Positions 48,746 through 57,767 of a stretch of DNA of 64,000 nt are shown in pieces. Under the pieces are notes generated by a model. It saw only the letters and a program-made list of their open reading frames with translations. It had not been told where the DNA came from and made no database searches. The translations under genes and the position numbers were made by a program. Numbering within the stretch: the stretch's first letter is position 1; each line of letters starts with the position of its first letter. The DNA is taken from contig NZ_PVTY01000009.1 of assembly GCF_003003175.1 (NCBI RefSeq), positions 62,001 to 126,000 on the forward strand, given 5' to 3'. The DNA comes from Nesterenkonia sandarakina (lineage in GTDB: Bacteria; Actinomycetota; Actinomycetes; Actinomycetales; Micrococcaceae).

Positions 48746-49043
48746 TGCTGCTCCGTCGAGAGGATCGTGCCGGAGCCGGGCAGCGGAGGTCAGCGGCTGC
48801 GTCTGCTGCGTCGGGCGTGAGGACGGGAGCAGAGGCGGCCGCGATCATGGCAGTGCGCTCACAAGGGGTGCACCAGATCGCCGCCCGGCGGGGTCAGATA
48901 CCGTAGGACGGCGTGCAGCATCGATGAGAAGGTGGGGAGGAGCCGCGCGCCGTCAGGAGACGGGGCGCAGGCGACCCGAAGGCATGCCCGAGATCTTCAT
49001 GTCTGGCAGGCTAGCAGAATTTCGAACCGCAGGAGGAGCCGCG

Positions 49044-49394
49044 ATGACCAGGCACCGGATCTACACGATGAGCTTCGCCAGCGTCTACCCGCACTATGTG
49101 ACCAAGGCGGAGCGCAAGGGACACAGCCAGGCCGAGGTCGACGAGATCATCGCGTGGCTCACCGGGTACTCCGCGGACCAGCTGCAGCGGGTCCTCGACG
49201 AAGAGGTCGACTTCGAGACGTTCTTCGCCGAGGCCCCGGCGATGAACCCGTCCCGCTCCCTGGTCACCGGCGTGATCTGCGGCATCAGGGTCGAGGAGAT
49301 CGAGGAGCCGCTGATGCGCGAGATCCGCTGCCTGGACAAGCTCATCGATGAGCTGGCCCGGGGCAAGGCGATGGAGAAGGTGCTGCGCGGCTGA
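49044..49394 (+). CDS. DUF2200 family protein
   Basis: 116 residues. [39 protein letters not shown] is the typical start of DUF2200 and the C-terminus has [25 protein letters not shown]. Function unknown. A strong AGGAGGAG ribosome site lies upstream. The 298 bases before it (48746-49043) contain no other feature I can name. Confidence 0.9.
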   Translation: MTRHRIYTMSFASVYPHYVTKAERKGHSQAEVDEIIAWLTGYSADQLQRVLDEEVDFETFFAEAPAMNPSRSLVTGVICGIRVEEIEEPLMREIRCLDKLIDELARGKAMEKVLRG

Positions 49395-49478
49395 GCATCC
49401 GGCGGATCCGCCGGCAGAGCCCCTGACTGAGCCGCTGATGGCTCCTCAGGGTCGAGCCTCCGGGTGAACCTGAGCCGG

Positions 49479-50909
49479 TCAGGACCAATCGACGCTCATG
49501 TACTGGACCTCGGTGAACTCCTCCATTCCGAAGGACCCGCCCTCCCGGCCGATCCCGGCCTGCTTGACCCCGCCGAAGGGAGCGCTGGGATCCGAGACGA
49601 TCCCGCGATTGACCCCGACCATCCCTGCCTCGAGCCGCTCGGCGATCTTCATCGCGGTCTGCAGCTTCCCGGCGTAGACATAGGCGGAGAGCCCGACCTC
49701 CGCGGCATTGGCCAGCTCGATGACCGCGTCCAGATCGGTCCAGGCCACCACGGGTGCGACCGGTCCGAAGATCTCCTCGCGGAGGATCTGCGCATCCACC
49801 GGCACCCCGGTGAGCAGCGTAGGAGCCAGGAACGCCGGGTTCAGCCCCTCCGCCAGATGTGCCTGCGCGGCGATGACCGCGCCCTGGTCCACCGCGCCCT
49901 GGATCAGCCCGCGGATCTGCTCGGCGGCCTGCTCGGTGATCACCGGACCGATGTCGGCCCCTTCCGCCGGGTCACCCACCCGCAGCGCCGCGATCCGGGC
50001 GCCGAACTTCTCGGTGAACTCCCCCAGCACGTCCTGGTGGACGTAGAAGCGGTTCGCCGCGGTGCATGCCTGCCCGCCGTTGCGGAACTTCGCGAGCATC
50101 GCCCCGTCCACCGCGGCGGCGATGTCCGCCCCGGAGGTCACGATGAACGGTGCGTTCCCGCCGAGCTCCATGGAGGTGTTCACCACGCGTTCGGCGCACT
50201 GGGCCAGCAGTCGCCGCCCGACCCCGGTGGACCCGGTGAAGGAGAGCTTGCGGACCCGATCATCAGCGAGCCAGGCGGTGACCACTCGGCTCGCGGAGCT
50301 GGACGCCGCGACCTGCACCACTCCCTCCGGCACCCCGGCCTGGGTGAGGATCTCCGCGATCGCGAAGGCAGTCAGCGGGGTCTCACTGGCGGGCTTCAGC
50401 AGCACCGAGCAGCCTGCGGCCAGGGCCGGGCCGATCTTGCGGGTGGCCATCGCGGCGGGGAAGTTCCACGGGGTGATGAGCACCGCGACCCCCACCGGGT
50501 GCCGGGTCACCACGTTGCGGACTCCCCCGGCCGGCGCCTCGGTGTAGTCACCAGGTGTCCGCACGGCCTCCTCGGCGTACCAGCGGAAGAACTCGCTGGC
50601 ATAGGTCACCTCGGCCGCGGCGTCGGTCTGAGACTTGCCGTTCTCGGCCACGATCAGGTCGCGCAGCCGCTCGGCCTGTTCCTGCATGCCCCGGTAGGCG
50701 GCCATGAGGACCTCGGAGCGATGCCGGGGGCTGGTGGCGCGCCAGGTGCGGAACCCGGCCTGGGCGGCGTCGACCATTGCGGCGGCCTCGTCCGCGGAGT
50801 GGTCGCGGACCAGGTCCACCACCGCGCCGGTGGCGGGGTTGCGCACCGGGAACGTGGGGTGCCCGGGATTCCCTGCGGCGGGCATCGTGGCGGAGTGTTC
50901 AGCGTGCAT
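49479..50909 (-). CDS. succinate-semialdehyde dehydrogenase, last gene of the Hpa operon
   Basis: 476 residues. Aldehyde dehydrogenase motifs: ITPWNFPAAM, SFTGSTGVGRRLL, ELGGNAPFIV (general base Glu) and GGQACTAANRFYV (catalytic Cys). The start at 50909 follows GGAGG. In the pathway it oxidises succinic semialdehyde, made by HpaI, to succinate. Its start overlaps the flavin monooxygenase gene by 11 bases. Confidence 0.88.
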   Translation of the reverse strand: MHAEHSATMPAAGNPGHPTFPVRNPATGAVVDLVRDHSADEAAAMVDAAQAGFRTWRATSPRHRSEVLMAAYRGMQEQAERLRDLIVAENGKSQTDAAAEVTYASEFFRWYAEEAVRTPGDYTEAPAGGVRNVVTRHPVGVAVLITPWNFPAAMATRKIGPALAAGCSVLLKPASETPLTAFAIAEILTQAGVPEGVVQVAASSSASRVVTAWLADDRVRKLSFTGSTGVGRRLLAQCAERVVNTSMELGGNAPFIVTSGADIAAAVDGAMLAKFRNGGQACTAANRFYVHQDVLGEFTEKFGARIAALRVGDPAEGADIGPVITEQAAEQIRGLIQGAVDQGAVIAAQAHLAEGLNPAFLAPTLLTGVPVDAQILREEIFGPVAPVVAWTDLDAVIELANAAEVGLSAYVYAGKLQTAMKIAERLEAGMVGVNRGIVSDPSAPFGGVKQAGIGREGGSFGMEEFTEVQYMSVDWS

Positions 50910-52815
50910 GGTCGGCCTCCAGGAAGATACCGGCGAAGAAGTCGGCAAGGGCTGCGGTGTCGGTCAGCGGCAGCACGTGCGCGACGTACTGGTCCGGGCG
51001 GACGACGACGACGCAGCCCTCCCGGCTGATCCCGCGCTCGGCGAAGATGTCCTGCTCGGGGTGGGTGCCGAAGACCCGGTCCCGGGCGGTGAGTCCGAAG
51101 GGTCCCACCGTGGGCAGGAAGGCGCGCGGAGCGTCGGTGACGTCGAACTGGTCATGTGGCTGCTGGTAGATGACCTTGATGTCGAAGAGCGTGTCCTCGT
51201 CCTGCGCGGCCGGGGTGTGGCGCAGCACCGGGGAGCTCGGGTCGGTGTGCAGCCAGTGCGCCCAGTCGGCCAGGGCCGAGGCGGCCCCGGAACGGGACTC
51301 CCCGGCGGCTGGAGCGTCGGCGAACGCGTAGAGCCGCCAGCGTCCGTCGGCGGTGGCCAGGTGGCCCAGCTGCAGCGGGTTCCCGTCACAGACCCGGGAC
51401 ACATAGGCGGACTTGAACCGCTTCCCCACCGGGAATCCGGTGGCCAGCTCCTGATGGGTGGCCTCCCCGGTGATCATCGATGGTGTGTACTCGGTCATGA
51501 AACCGGCCGGGAACTCGATGGTCTTGACGTAGAAGTCCTCCAGCGCGGAGGGATCCTCCATCTCTTCGGGCTTCTGCGCCATCAGCGTGGACCACTGCTT
51601 GTCGAAGTCGATGAGGTTCTGCGCGATCACCTGCCGCTCGCCCGAGTAGGTGCTCAGCAGCGAGGCCGGGCTGCGACCCTGCAGCACCTGACCCAGCTTC
51701 CAGCCGAGGTTGAATCCGTCCTGCATGGACACGTTCATGCCCTGCCCGGCCTTGGCGCTGTGCGTGTGACAGGCGTCCCCGGCGATGAACACCCTGGGCG
51801 CGCGCTGACCGATGAGCTCGGCGGGCACGTCGTCGAACGTCTCGGTCACCCGGTGCCCGACCTCGTAGACGCTGTGCCAGGCCACATGCTTCACGTCCAC
51901 CGTGTAGGGGTGCATGATCCGGTTGGCGTTCTCGATGATCGCCTCGAGGGTGGTCTGGCGGACCTGGGCGCCCTCCCCGGGCTGGACCTCGCCGAGGTCC
52001 ACGTACATCCGGAACAGGTGTCCGCCCTCGCGCGGGATCAGCAGGATGCTGCCCCCGGACCGGGACTGGATCGCGCATTTGCGGCGGATGTCGGGGAAGT
52101 CGGTCACGGCGAGGACGTCCATCACGCCCCAGGCGTGATTGGCCCGGTCGCCCTCCATGGTGCAGCCGATGGCCTCGCGCACCCCGCTGCGGGCTCCGTC
52201 GGCGCCGAGGACATAGCGGGCCCAGACGGTGCGTTCCCGGCCCTGCTCCGGGCCGCCCGAGCGGCGCAGGGTGACCTCCACCGGATGCTCCCCGGACTCA
52301 TGCACGGTCAGGTCCACGAACTCCCAGCCGAAGTCGGGGGTCATCCGGGAGGGCGAGTTCGCCATGGACTCGGCGAAGTAGTCCAGCACCCGGGCCTGGT
52401 TGACGATCAGGTGTGGGAACTCGCTGATCCCATGCGGGTCATCGGCGGGTCGGGCGGTGCGGGTGATGTTCTCCGGCGTCTCCGGGTCGGGCTTCCAGAA
52501 CGCCATCTCGGTGATGTGGTACGCCTCGTTGGAGATCTCATCGGCGAAGCCGAAGGCCTGGAAGGTCTCCACGCTGCGCGCCTGGATGCCGTCGGCCTGA
52601 CCGACCTCGAGCCGACCCGCACGCTTCTCGATGATCCGGGTGTGGACCTGCGGGAACTGGGCCAGCTGGGCGGCCGCGATCATCCCCGCCGGGCCGGTGC
52701 CCACGATGAGCACGTCCATGTGCTCCGGGAGCTCCTGCGGGCGGTCGAGTCCGACGCCGGCGGGCGCCTGGACCCGCGGGTTCTTGGAGACGTAGCCGTG
52801 GTGGTGGAACTGCAT
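50899..52815 (-). CDS. FAD-dependent aromatic hydroxylase (phenol / 3-hydroxybenzoate 4-monooxygenase type)
   Basis: 638 residues. FAD-binding GTGPAGMIAAAQLA (near residue 39), the DGARS loop and the conserved FIAGDACHTHSAKAGQGMNVSMQDGFNLGWKL motif. The C-terminal third resembles the thioredoxin-like domain of phenol hydroxylases. Sequence and size look like 3-hydroxybenzoate 4-monooxygenase. In this operon it may instead hydroxylate a hydroxyphenylacetate to homoprotocatechuate. The substrate is an inference. Confidence 0.82.
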   Translation of the reverse strand: MQFHHHGYVSKNPRVQAPAGVGLDRPQELPEHMDVLIVGTGPAGMIAAAQLAQFPQVHTRIIEKRAGRLEVGQADGIQARSVETFQAFGFADEISNEAYHITEMAFWKPDPETPENITRTARPADDPHGISEFPHLIVNQARVLDYFAESMANSPSRMTPDFGWEFVDLTVHESGEHPVEVTLRRSGGPEQGRERTVWARYVLGADGARSGVREAIGCTMEGDRANHAWGVMDVLAVTDFPDIRRKCAIQSRSGGSILLIPREGGHLFRMYVDLGEVQPGEGAQVRQTTLEAIIENANRIMHPYTVDVKHVAWHSVYEVGHRVTETFDDVPAELIGQRAPRVFIAGDACHTHSAKAGQGMNVSMQDGFNLGWKLGQVLQGRSPASLLSTYSGERQVIAQNLIDFDKQWSTLMAQKPEEMEDPSALEDFYVKTIEFPAGFMTEYTPSMITGEATHQELATGFPVGKRFKSAYVSRVCDGNPLQLGHLATADGRWRLYAFADAPAAGESRSGAASALADWAHWLHTDPSSPVLRHTPAAQDEDTLFDIKVIYQQPHDQFDVTDAPRAFLPTVGPFGLTARDRVFGTHPEQDIFAERGISREGCVVVVRPDQYVAHVLPLTDTAALADFFAGIFLEADHAR

Positions 52816-52825
52816 GGGTGACTCC

Positions 52826-53611
52826 TCAGTGAGCGGTGCGTGGGATGAAGTCCGCGGCGAGCTGCTCCGAGCCGCGGGCCACGAGGGAGACGTCGGCGCC
52901 CACAAGGACCCAGGACGCCCCGGCGTCGAGGTAGTCACGGGCGGCGGCCGGATCGAAGGCGTTGACGCCGGCGGTCTTGCCGGCGCGGCGGGCGGCGGTG
53001 AAGGTGGACTTCACGGCGTCGACCACCTGGGGGTGGGTCTGCTGCCCGAGCAGGCCCATCGAGGCGGAGAGGTCGCTGGGACCGGCGAAGATCCCGTCGA
53101 TGCCCTCCACCGCGGCGATCGCCTCGGCGTTCTCCACGCCTTCCGCGGTCTCGATCTGCAGGTAGATGCTGATGTGCGAGGCGGCGTCGTCGAGGTAGTC
53201 CCGCACTCGGTTCCAGCGGCCCGAGCGGGCGAGCGCGTTGCCGATGCCGCGCCGCCCTGCCGGTGGGTACTGCGTGGAGGCGGCGACCGCCCGGGCCTGT
53301 TCCGGTGTGGAGATCATCGGGATCAGCAGGTTCTGCACGCCGAGGTCCAGCACCTGCTTGATGGTGACCGGGTCGTCGGAGGAGAGCCGGACCAGCGGGG
53401 TCACCGGGTAGCCGGAGAGCGCGTGCAGCTGGGCGAGCACGGATTCCAGCCCGTTGGGGGCGTGCTCCATGTCGATGAGCACCAGGTCCAGTCCGGAGCC
53501 GGCCATGATCTCGGCCATCACCGGGGAGCCGGAGCAGACCCAGCCGCCGATCAGCGCACGGTCGGCGGCGGCGAGGTCCTCGCGCAGGGTGGGTTTCAGT
53601 TGAAGCGGCAT
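52826..53611 (-). CDS. hpaI: 4-hydroxy-2-oxoheptanedioate aldolase HpaI
   Basis: 261 residues. HpcH/HpaI aldolase signatures: LVLIDMEHAPNGLES (His near residue 45), IQTETAEG-like QIETAEGVENAEAI, and IFAGPSDLSASMG for metal and oxyanion binding. It splits 4-hydroxy-2-oxoheptanedioate to pyruvate and succinic semialdehyde. It overlaps hpaH by 16 bases and precedes the hydroxylase gene by 10. Confidence 0.92.
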   Translation of the reverse strand: MPLQLKPTLREDLAAADRALIGGWVCSGSPVMAEIMAGSGLDLVLIDMEHAPNGLESVLAQLHALSGYPVTPLVRLSSDDPVTIKQVLDLGVQNLLIPMISTPEQARAVAASTQYPPAGRRGIGNALARSGRWNRVRDYLDDAASHISIYLQIETAEGVENAEAIAAVEGIDGIFAGPSDLSASMGLLGQQTHPQVVDAVKSTFTAARRAGKTAGVNAFDPAAARDYLDAGASWVLVGADVSLVARGSEQLAADFIPRTAH

Positions 53612-54381
53612 GTCAGGGTTCCTAGTTCTCCGTAGTCGCAGGTCACGGTGTCGCCCCGCTCCACCCACATCGGGCGGGTGAAGGAGCCGGCGAGGATCAG
53701 CTCGCCGGCCTGCAGGCTGTCGCCGTGGGAGGCCAGCTTGTTCGCCAGCCAGACCACACCCATGGCGGGATGGTTCAGCACGGAGGCGGCGACGCCGGAC
53801 TCCTCGATGGTCTCGTTGCGGTAGAGCAGCGCGGAGACCCAGCGCAGGTCCACCGCATCCGGGGCCACCGGGTTGCCGCCGTAGACCATGCCGCCCATGG
53901 CCGCGTTGTCGCTGATCGTGTCCACGATGGTTCGGCCGGCCATCTCGATCCGGCTGGAGAGGATCTCCAGGGCGGGCACCACGTAGTCGGTGGCGTCGAG
54001 CACGTCGAAGACCGTGACCCCGGGGCCCTTGAGCGGCTTGCCGAGCTTGAAGGCGAGCTCGACCTCGATCCGGACGTTGGAGAACCGGCCGTGCTCGATC
54101 ACCGAGCCGTTCTCGAAGACCATGTCGTCGAAGATCGCGCCGTAGTCCGGTTCGGTGATCCCGGTGGCCACCTGCATCACCTTGGAGGTCAGCCCGATCT
54201 TGCGGCCCACCATCCGGCGCCCGGAGGCGACGGCGCGGCGTCGCCATTCGTTCTGCACCGCGTAGGAGTCCTCGATGGTCATCTCGGGGTGGCGGGTGGT
54301 CAGCAGCGGGATCATGCTGCGCTGCGCCTCCGCCTCCGCGAGCTCGTCGGCGATGGTGGTGATCTCATCTGGGGTCAGCAT
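53596..54381 (-). CDS. hpaH: 2-oxo-hept-4-ene-1,7-dioate hydratase HpaH
   Basis: 261 residues. MhpD/HpaH-type: GRKIGLTSKVMQVATGITEPDYG, RIEVELAFKLGKPLKG and the DNAAMGGMVYGGNP segment supply the metal site Glu/Asp/Glu. It adds water to the oxo-heptenedioate. The start at 54381 follows a ribosome site (GGAGA); 31 bases after hpaD. Confidence 0.9.
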   Translation of the reverse strand: MLTPDEITTIADELAEAEAQRSMIPLLTTRHPEMTIEDSYAVQNEWRRRAVASGRRMVGRKIGLTSKVMQVATGITEPDYGAIFDDMVFENGSVIEHGRFSNVRIEVELAFKLGKPLKGPGVTVFDVLDATDYVVPALEILSSRIEMAGRTIVDTISDNAAMGGMVYGGNPVAPDAVDLRWVSALLYRNETIEESGVAASVLNHPAMGVVWLANKLASHGDSLQAGELILAGSFTRPMWVERGDTVTCDYGELGTLTCRFN

Positions 54382-54412
54382 CGTGATCTCCTGGTCTCTG
54401 GCTCGCCCGGCA

Positions 54413-55522
54413 TCAGAGCTGGTGGCCCAGCTTGTACTCGCCCTGTTTCCAGGAGGGCACGGAGTCCTCGTCATTCTTGCGGGTGTAGGAGAACCCGTCG
54501 GCGCCGATGGTCACGTCCATCTCGGAATGCTCGGTGCGCTCCACCGAGGGCATCGGGCGCCCGTGCAGGTCCAGCACCGTGGAGGCCTCGGTGTACCAGG
54601 ACGGGACCACAGGATTGCCCCACCAGTCGCGGCGCTGGTTGTCGTGCACGTCCCAGGTCACCACCGGGTTGTCCGGGTCTCCGGTGTAGTAGTCCTGGGT
54701 GTAGATCTCGATCCGGTGCCCGTCGGGGTCGCGGATGTAGAGGTAGAAGGCGTTGGAGACGCCGTGCCGGCCGGGGCCGCGCTCGATGTGGTCGGAGAGC
54801 CGCAGCGCGCCGAGCTTGTCGCAGATCGCGAGCACGTTGTGCTTCTCGTGGGTGGCGAAGGCCACGTGGTGCATCCTAGGTCCGGCGCCGCCGGTCATCG
54901 CGGTGTCGTGCACGGTGGGCTTGCGCCGCATCCAGGCCGCGTAGGTGGTGCCGTGCTCGTCCTGGATGTCCTCGGTGACCCGGAAGCCGAGGTCCTCCAT
55001 ATAGGCCACGGCCTTGGGCACGTCCGGGGTGACCTGGTTGAAGTGGTCCAGCCGGACCAGCGCGCCGGGGGTGTAGAGATCGTAGCGCCAGGCCAGGCGT
55101 TCGACGTGCTCCACGTCGTGGAAGAACTCGTAGGGGAAGCCCAGCGGGTCCTGGACCCGCACGGAGTCCCCGATGCCGCGAGTGAAGCCTTCCCTGTTGC
55201 GGATGACCTCGCAGCCGAGCTCGCGGTAGAACGCCTCGGCCTTGTCCAAGTCTTCAGGCGCGCGCACCCGGTAGGAGAAGGCGGCGACGGCCGCCTGGTC
55301 TCCGCGGCGCAGCACCAGGTTGTGGTGGATGAACTCCTCCATGGAACGCAGATAGATCGCGTCCTCGTCCTCGGCGGTGACCGTGAGGTCCAGGACGTCG
55401 ACATAGAAGTCGCGGGAGCGCTGCAGATCGGTGACGATCAGCTCCATATAGGCGCAGCGCAGGATGTCCGGCGCCGGGGAGGAGGGGGTCGGGATCCGAT
55501 CCTGGGTGGGGGTGTCAGTCAT
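54413..55522 (-). CDS. hpaD: 3,4-dihydroxyphenylacetate 2,3-dioxygenase HpaD
   Basis: 369 residues, type I extradiol dioxygenase of the VOC superfamily. Metal ligands: His of LVRLDHFNQVT (about 155), His of MHHVAFATHEKH (about 214) and Glu of GHRIEIYTQDYYTG (about 267). The family includes the Mn enzyme of Arthrobacter globiformis and the Fe enzyme of Brevibacterium fuscum. Sequence alone does not tell which metal is used. It opens the homoprotocatechuate ring. Confidence 0.93.
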   Translation of the reverse strand: MTDTPTQDRIPTPSSPAPDILRCAYMELIVTDLQRSRDFYVDVLDLTVTAEDEDAIYLRSMEEFIHHNLVLRRGDQAAVAAFSYRVRAPEDLDKAEAFYRELGCEVIRNREGFTRGIGDSVRVQDPLGFPYEFFHDVEHVERLAWRYDLYTPGALVRLDHFNQVTPDVPKAVAYMEDLGFRVTEDIQDEHGTTYAAWMRRKPTVHDTAMTGGAGPRMHHVAFATHEKHNVLAICDKLGALRLSDHIERGPGRHGVSNAFYLYIRDPDGHRIEIYTQDYYTGDPDNPVVTWDVHDNQRRDWWGNPVVPSWYTEASTVLDLHGRPMPSVERTEHSEMDVTIGADGFSYTRKNDEDSVPSWKQGEYKLGHQL

Positions 55523-55582
55523 CAGAAGCATCCTTGCTCGATGGTGGAAAGTGCGGGTGTGGGTGGTGCAGAGGCGAGAGGC

Positions 55583-57088
55583 TCAGTCGGCCTTGCCGAA
55601 GACCGGGTTGTGGACCTCTCCGAGGTTGATGTGCACGGCCTGCTGGTCGGTGTAGAAGTCCAGCGAGCGGTAGCCGCCCTCGTGACCCAGTCCGGAGGCC
55701 TTGACGCCGCCGAAGGGGGTGCGCAGGTCGCGGACGTTGTTGGAGTTCAGCCAGACCATCCCGGCCTGGACCGACTGGGCGAAGTTGTGCGACCGCTTGA
55801 GGTCGTTGGTCCAGATATAGGCGGCCAGCCCGTACTTGGTGTTGTTCGCCAGCGCCAGCGCCTCGGCGTCGGAGTCGAAGGGGGTGATCGCGACCACCGG
55901 GCCGAAGATCTCCTCCTGGAAGATCCGGGCCTCGGGCGCGACATCGGCGAAGACCGTGGGGGCCACGAAGTTGCCGGTGGGGAATCCCTCGGGTCGGCCG
56001 CCGCCGGCGACCAGCCGGGCCTCGTCCTTGCCGATCTCGATGTAGCTCATCACCTTCTCGAAGTGCTCCGGGTGGACCAGGGCGCCGACCTCGGTGCCCG
56101 GCTCATGCGGCAGACCGACCTTGACCCGCTCCGCCTGGGCGGCGTACCGCTCGACGAACTCGGCGTAGATGCTGCGCTCGACCAGGATCCGGCTGCCGGC
56201 GGTGCAGCGCTCGCCGTTGAGCGAGAACACCCCGAAGATGGTGGCGTTGATGGCCGCCTCGAGGTCCGCGTCGGCGAAGACGACGGCGGGTGACTTCCCG
56301 CCGAGCTCCATGGAGAGCCCCTTCAGCGCCGGTGCCGCGTTCGCGAAGATGGTCTGCCCGGTGCTGGATTCTCCGGTGAAGGAGATCAGCGGAACGTCCG
56401 GGTGCTTCACCAGGGCATCCCCCGCCTGTTCGCCGAGCCCGTTCACCAGGTTGAACACACCCTGGGGCAGTCCGGCCTCTTCGAAGATCCCGGCCCAGAG
56501 GCTGGCCGAGAGCGGGGTGAACTCGGCAGGCTTGAGCACCACCGAGTTGCCGGCGGCCAGGGCGGGGGCGAGCTTCCAGCTCTCCAGCATGAACGGGGTG
56601 TTCCAGGGGGTGATCAGCCCGGCGACACCGATCGGCTTGCGGCTGACATAGTTGATCTGCCGGCCCGGCACCTTGTAGACGTCGTCGGCCTGCGCGACGA
56701 CCAGGTCGGCGAAGAAGCGGAAGTTCTCCGCGGCGCGCCGGGCCTGTCCGAGCGCCTGGGTGATGGGCAGCCCGGAGTCGAAGGACTCCAGCTCGGCGAG
56801 CCGGTCACCGCGGGCCTCCACGAGATCGGCGATCCGATGCAGCACCCGGGAGCGCTCCCGGGGCAGTGTCTCGCGCCACGGTCCGGTCTCGAAGGCCCGG
56901 CCGGCGGCGGCGACGGCGAGGTCGACGTCGGCCTTGGTGCCGGCGGCCGCGCTGAGGTAGACCTCGTTGGTCACCGGGTTGAGCACCTCGAAGGTGCCGC
57001 CCTCGGCGGAGTCGCGGAGTTCGCCGTCGATGTAGTGCTGGATCTTCTCCGGCAGGTCAGCCGGAACGGGGCTCTGGTAGTCGTTCAT
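55583..57088 (-). CDS. hpaE: 5-carboxymethyl-2-hydroxymuconate semialdehyde dehydrogenase HpaE
   Basis: 501 residues. Aldehyde dehydrogenase with FTGESSTGQTIF, the base Glu in MELGGKSPAVVFADADL and catalytic Cys in LNGERCTAGSRI. The length and segment KRSHNFAQSVQAGMVWLNSNNVRDLRTPFGGVKASGLG fit HpaE. It oxidises the ring-cleavage semialdehyde to the diacid. 16 bases after the GntR gene. Confidence 0.92.
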   Translation of the reverse strand: MNDYQSPVPADLPEKIQHYIDGELRDSAEGGTFEVLNPVTNEVYLSAAAGTKADVDLAVAAAGRAFETGPWRETLPRERSRVLHRIADLVEARGDRLAELESFDSGLPITQALGQARRAAENFRFFADLVVAQADDVYKVPGRQINYVSRKPIGVAGLITPWNTPFMLESWKLAPALAAGNSVVLKPAEFTPLSASLWAGIFEEAGLPQGVFNLVNGLGEQAGDALVKHPDVPLISFTGESSTGQTIFANAAPALKGLSMELGGKSPAVVFADADLEAAINATIFGVFSLNGERCTAGSRILVERSIYAEFVERYAAQAERVKVGLPHEPGTEVGALVHPEHFEKVMSYIEIGKDEARLVAGGGRPEGFPTGNFVAPTVFADVAPEARIFQEEIFGPVVAITPFDSDAEALALANNTKYGLAAYIWTNDLKRSHNFAQSVQAGMVWLNSNNVRDLRTPFGGVKASGLGHEGGYRSLDFYTDQQAVHINLGEVHNPVFGKAD

Positions 57089-57104
57089 CTTGAGGTGGTT
57101 CTCC

Positions 57105-57767
57105 TTAGGAAGAGGTGCGCTGCTGGCGGTAGGCCTCGACGGTGCGCCATTTGTGCTGGCGCACGGCCATCTCGATCGCATGCGGCTCGGCGTTCTCGCG
57201 GATGAGGCGCAGGATCTCGTCGTGTTCCTGCACGGAGCGGGGTGCCCGGTCGGGGACGAAGGCGAAGGTGGAGCTGCGCAGCCCCGACATCCGATTCCAG
57301 CCGCGGTCGGCGAGTTCGGAGATGTGCGGGTTGGGGCAGCGCTGGAACAGCGCCCGGTGGAACTTCTCGTTGAGCGAGGTGAAGGCGACCGGGTCGAAGT
57401 CCTCGAGCATGGCGCGCATGGAATCGTTGATCGCCTGGGCCCGGGCGAGGTCGGCGTCGCGCATCAGCGGCAGCGCCAGCGCGGTGGCGGCCCCTTCGAG
57501 CACGCCCAGGGTCTGCATGGTGTCGATGTATTCGTCCTGATTCACCATGGCGACCCGCGCCCCGACATTGCGCTCGAACTCGATCAGCCCCTCGGCCTCG
57601 AGCCGGCGCACCGCCTCGCGGACCGGGACCACGCTGATGCCCAGCTCCTTGGCGATGGCGCCCAGGACGAGCCGGTAGCCGGGATTGAACTCGCGGCCGA
57701 TGATGCGCTCGCGGATCCAGTCGTAGGTCAGCTCGGACTTGCTGATCCGCTCGTCGATGCGGATCAC
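57105..57767 (-). CDS. GntR-family (FadR/FCD type) regulator of the Hpa operon
   Basis: 220 residues. N-terminal winged helix: LTYDWIRERIIGREFNPGYRLVLGAIAKELGISVVPVREAVRRLEAEGLIEFERNVGARVA. The C-terminal FCD effector domain has the D...H and HKWRTVEAYR metal/ligand residues. Overlaps the FAH-RraA gene by four bases, so it is produced with the enzymes it presumably controls. Candidate operator at 59301-59316. Confidence 0.92.
   Translation of the reverse strand: MIRIDERISKSELTYDWIRERIIGREFNPGYRLVLGAIAKELGISVVPVREAVRRLEAEGLIEFERNVGARVAMVNQDEYIDTMQTLGVLEGAATALALPLMRDADLARAQAINDSMRAMLEDFDPVAFTSLNEKFHRALFQRCPNPHISELADRGWNRMSGLRSSTFAFVPDRAPRSVQEHDEILRLIRENAEPHAIEMAVRQHKWRTVEAYRQQRTSS

Noticed and set aside
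50899-52815. Firm assignment of the hydroxylase as 3-hydroxybenzoate 4-monooxygenase
   Set aside because: Sequence looks like that group, but the operon degrades homoprotocatechuate and contains no protocatechuate genes, so the substrate remains open.
50704-52821. A 705-codon open frame on the plus strand
   Set aside because: Antisense to the flavin monooxygenase gene. Composition (Gly, Val, Arg, His, Leu) is that of a reversed GC-rich gene and no motif is present.
54275-56293. A 672-codon open frame on the plus strand
   Set aside because: Antisense to hpaH, hpaD and part of hpaE, which are certain by motif.
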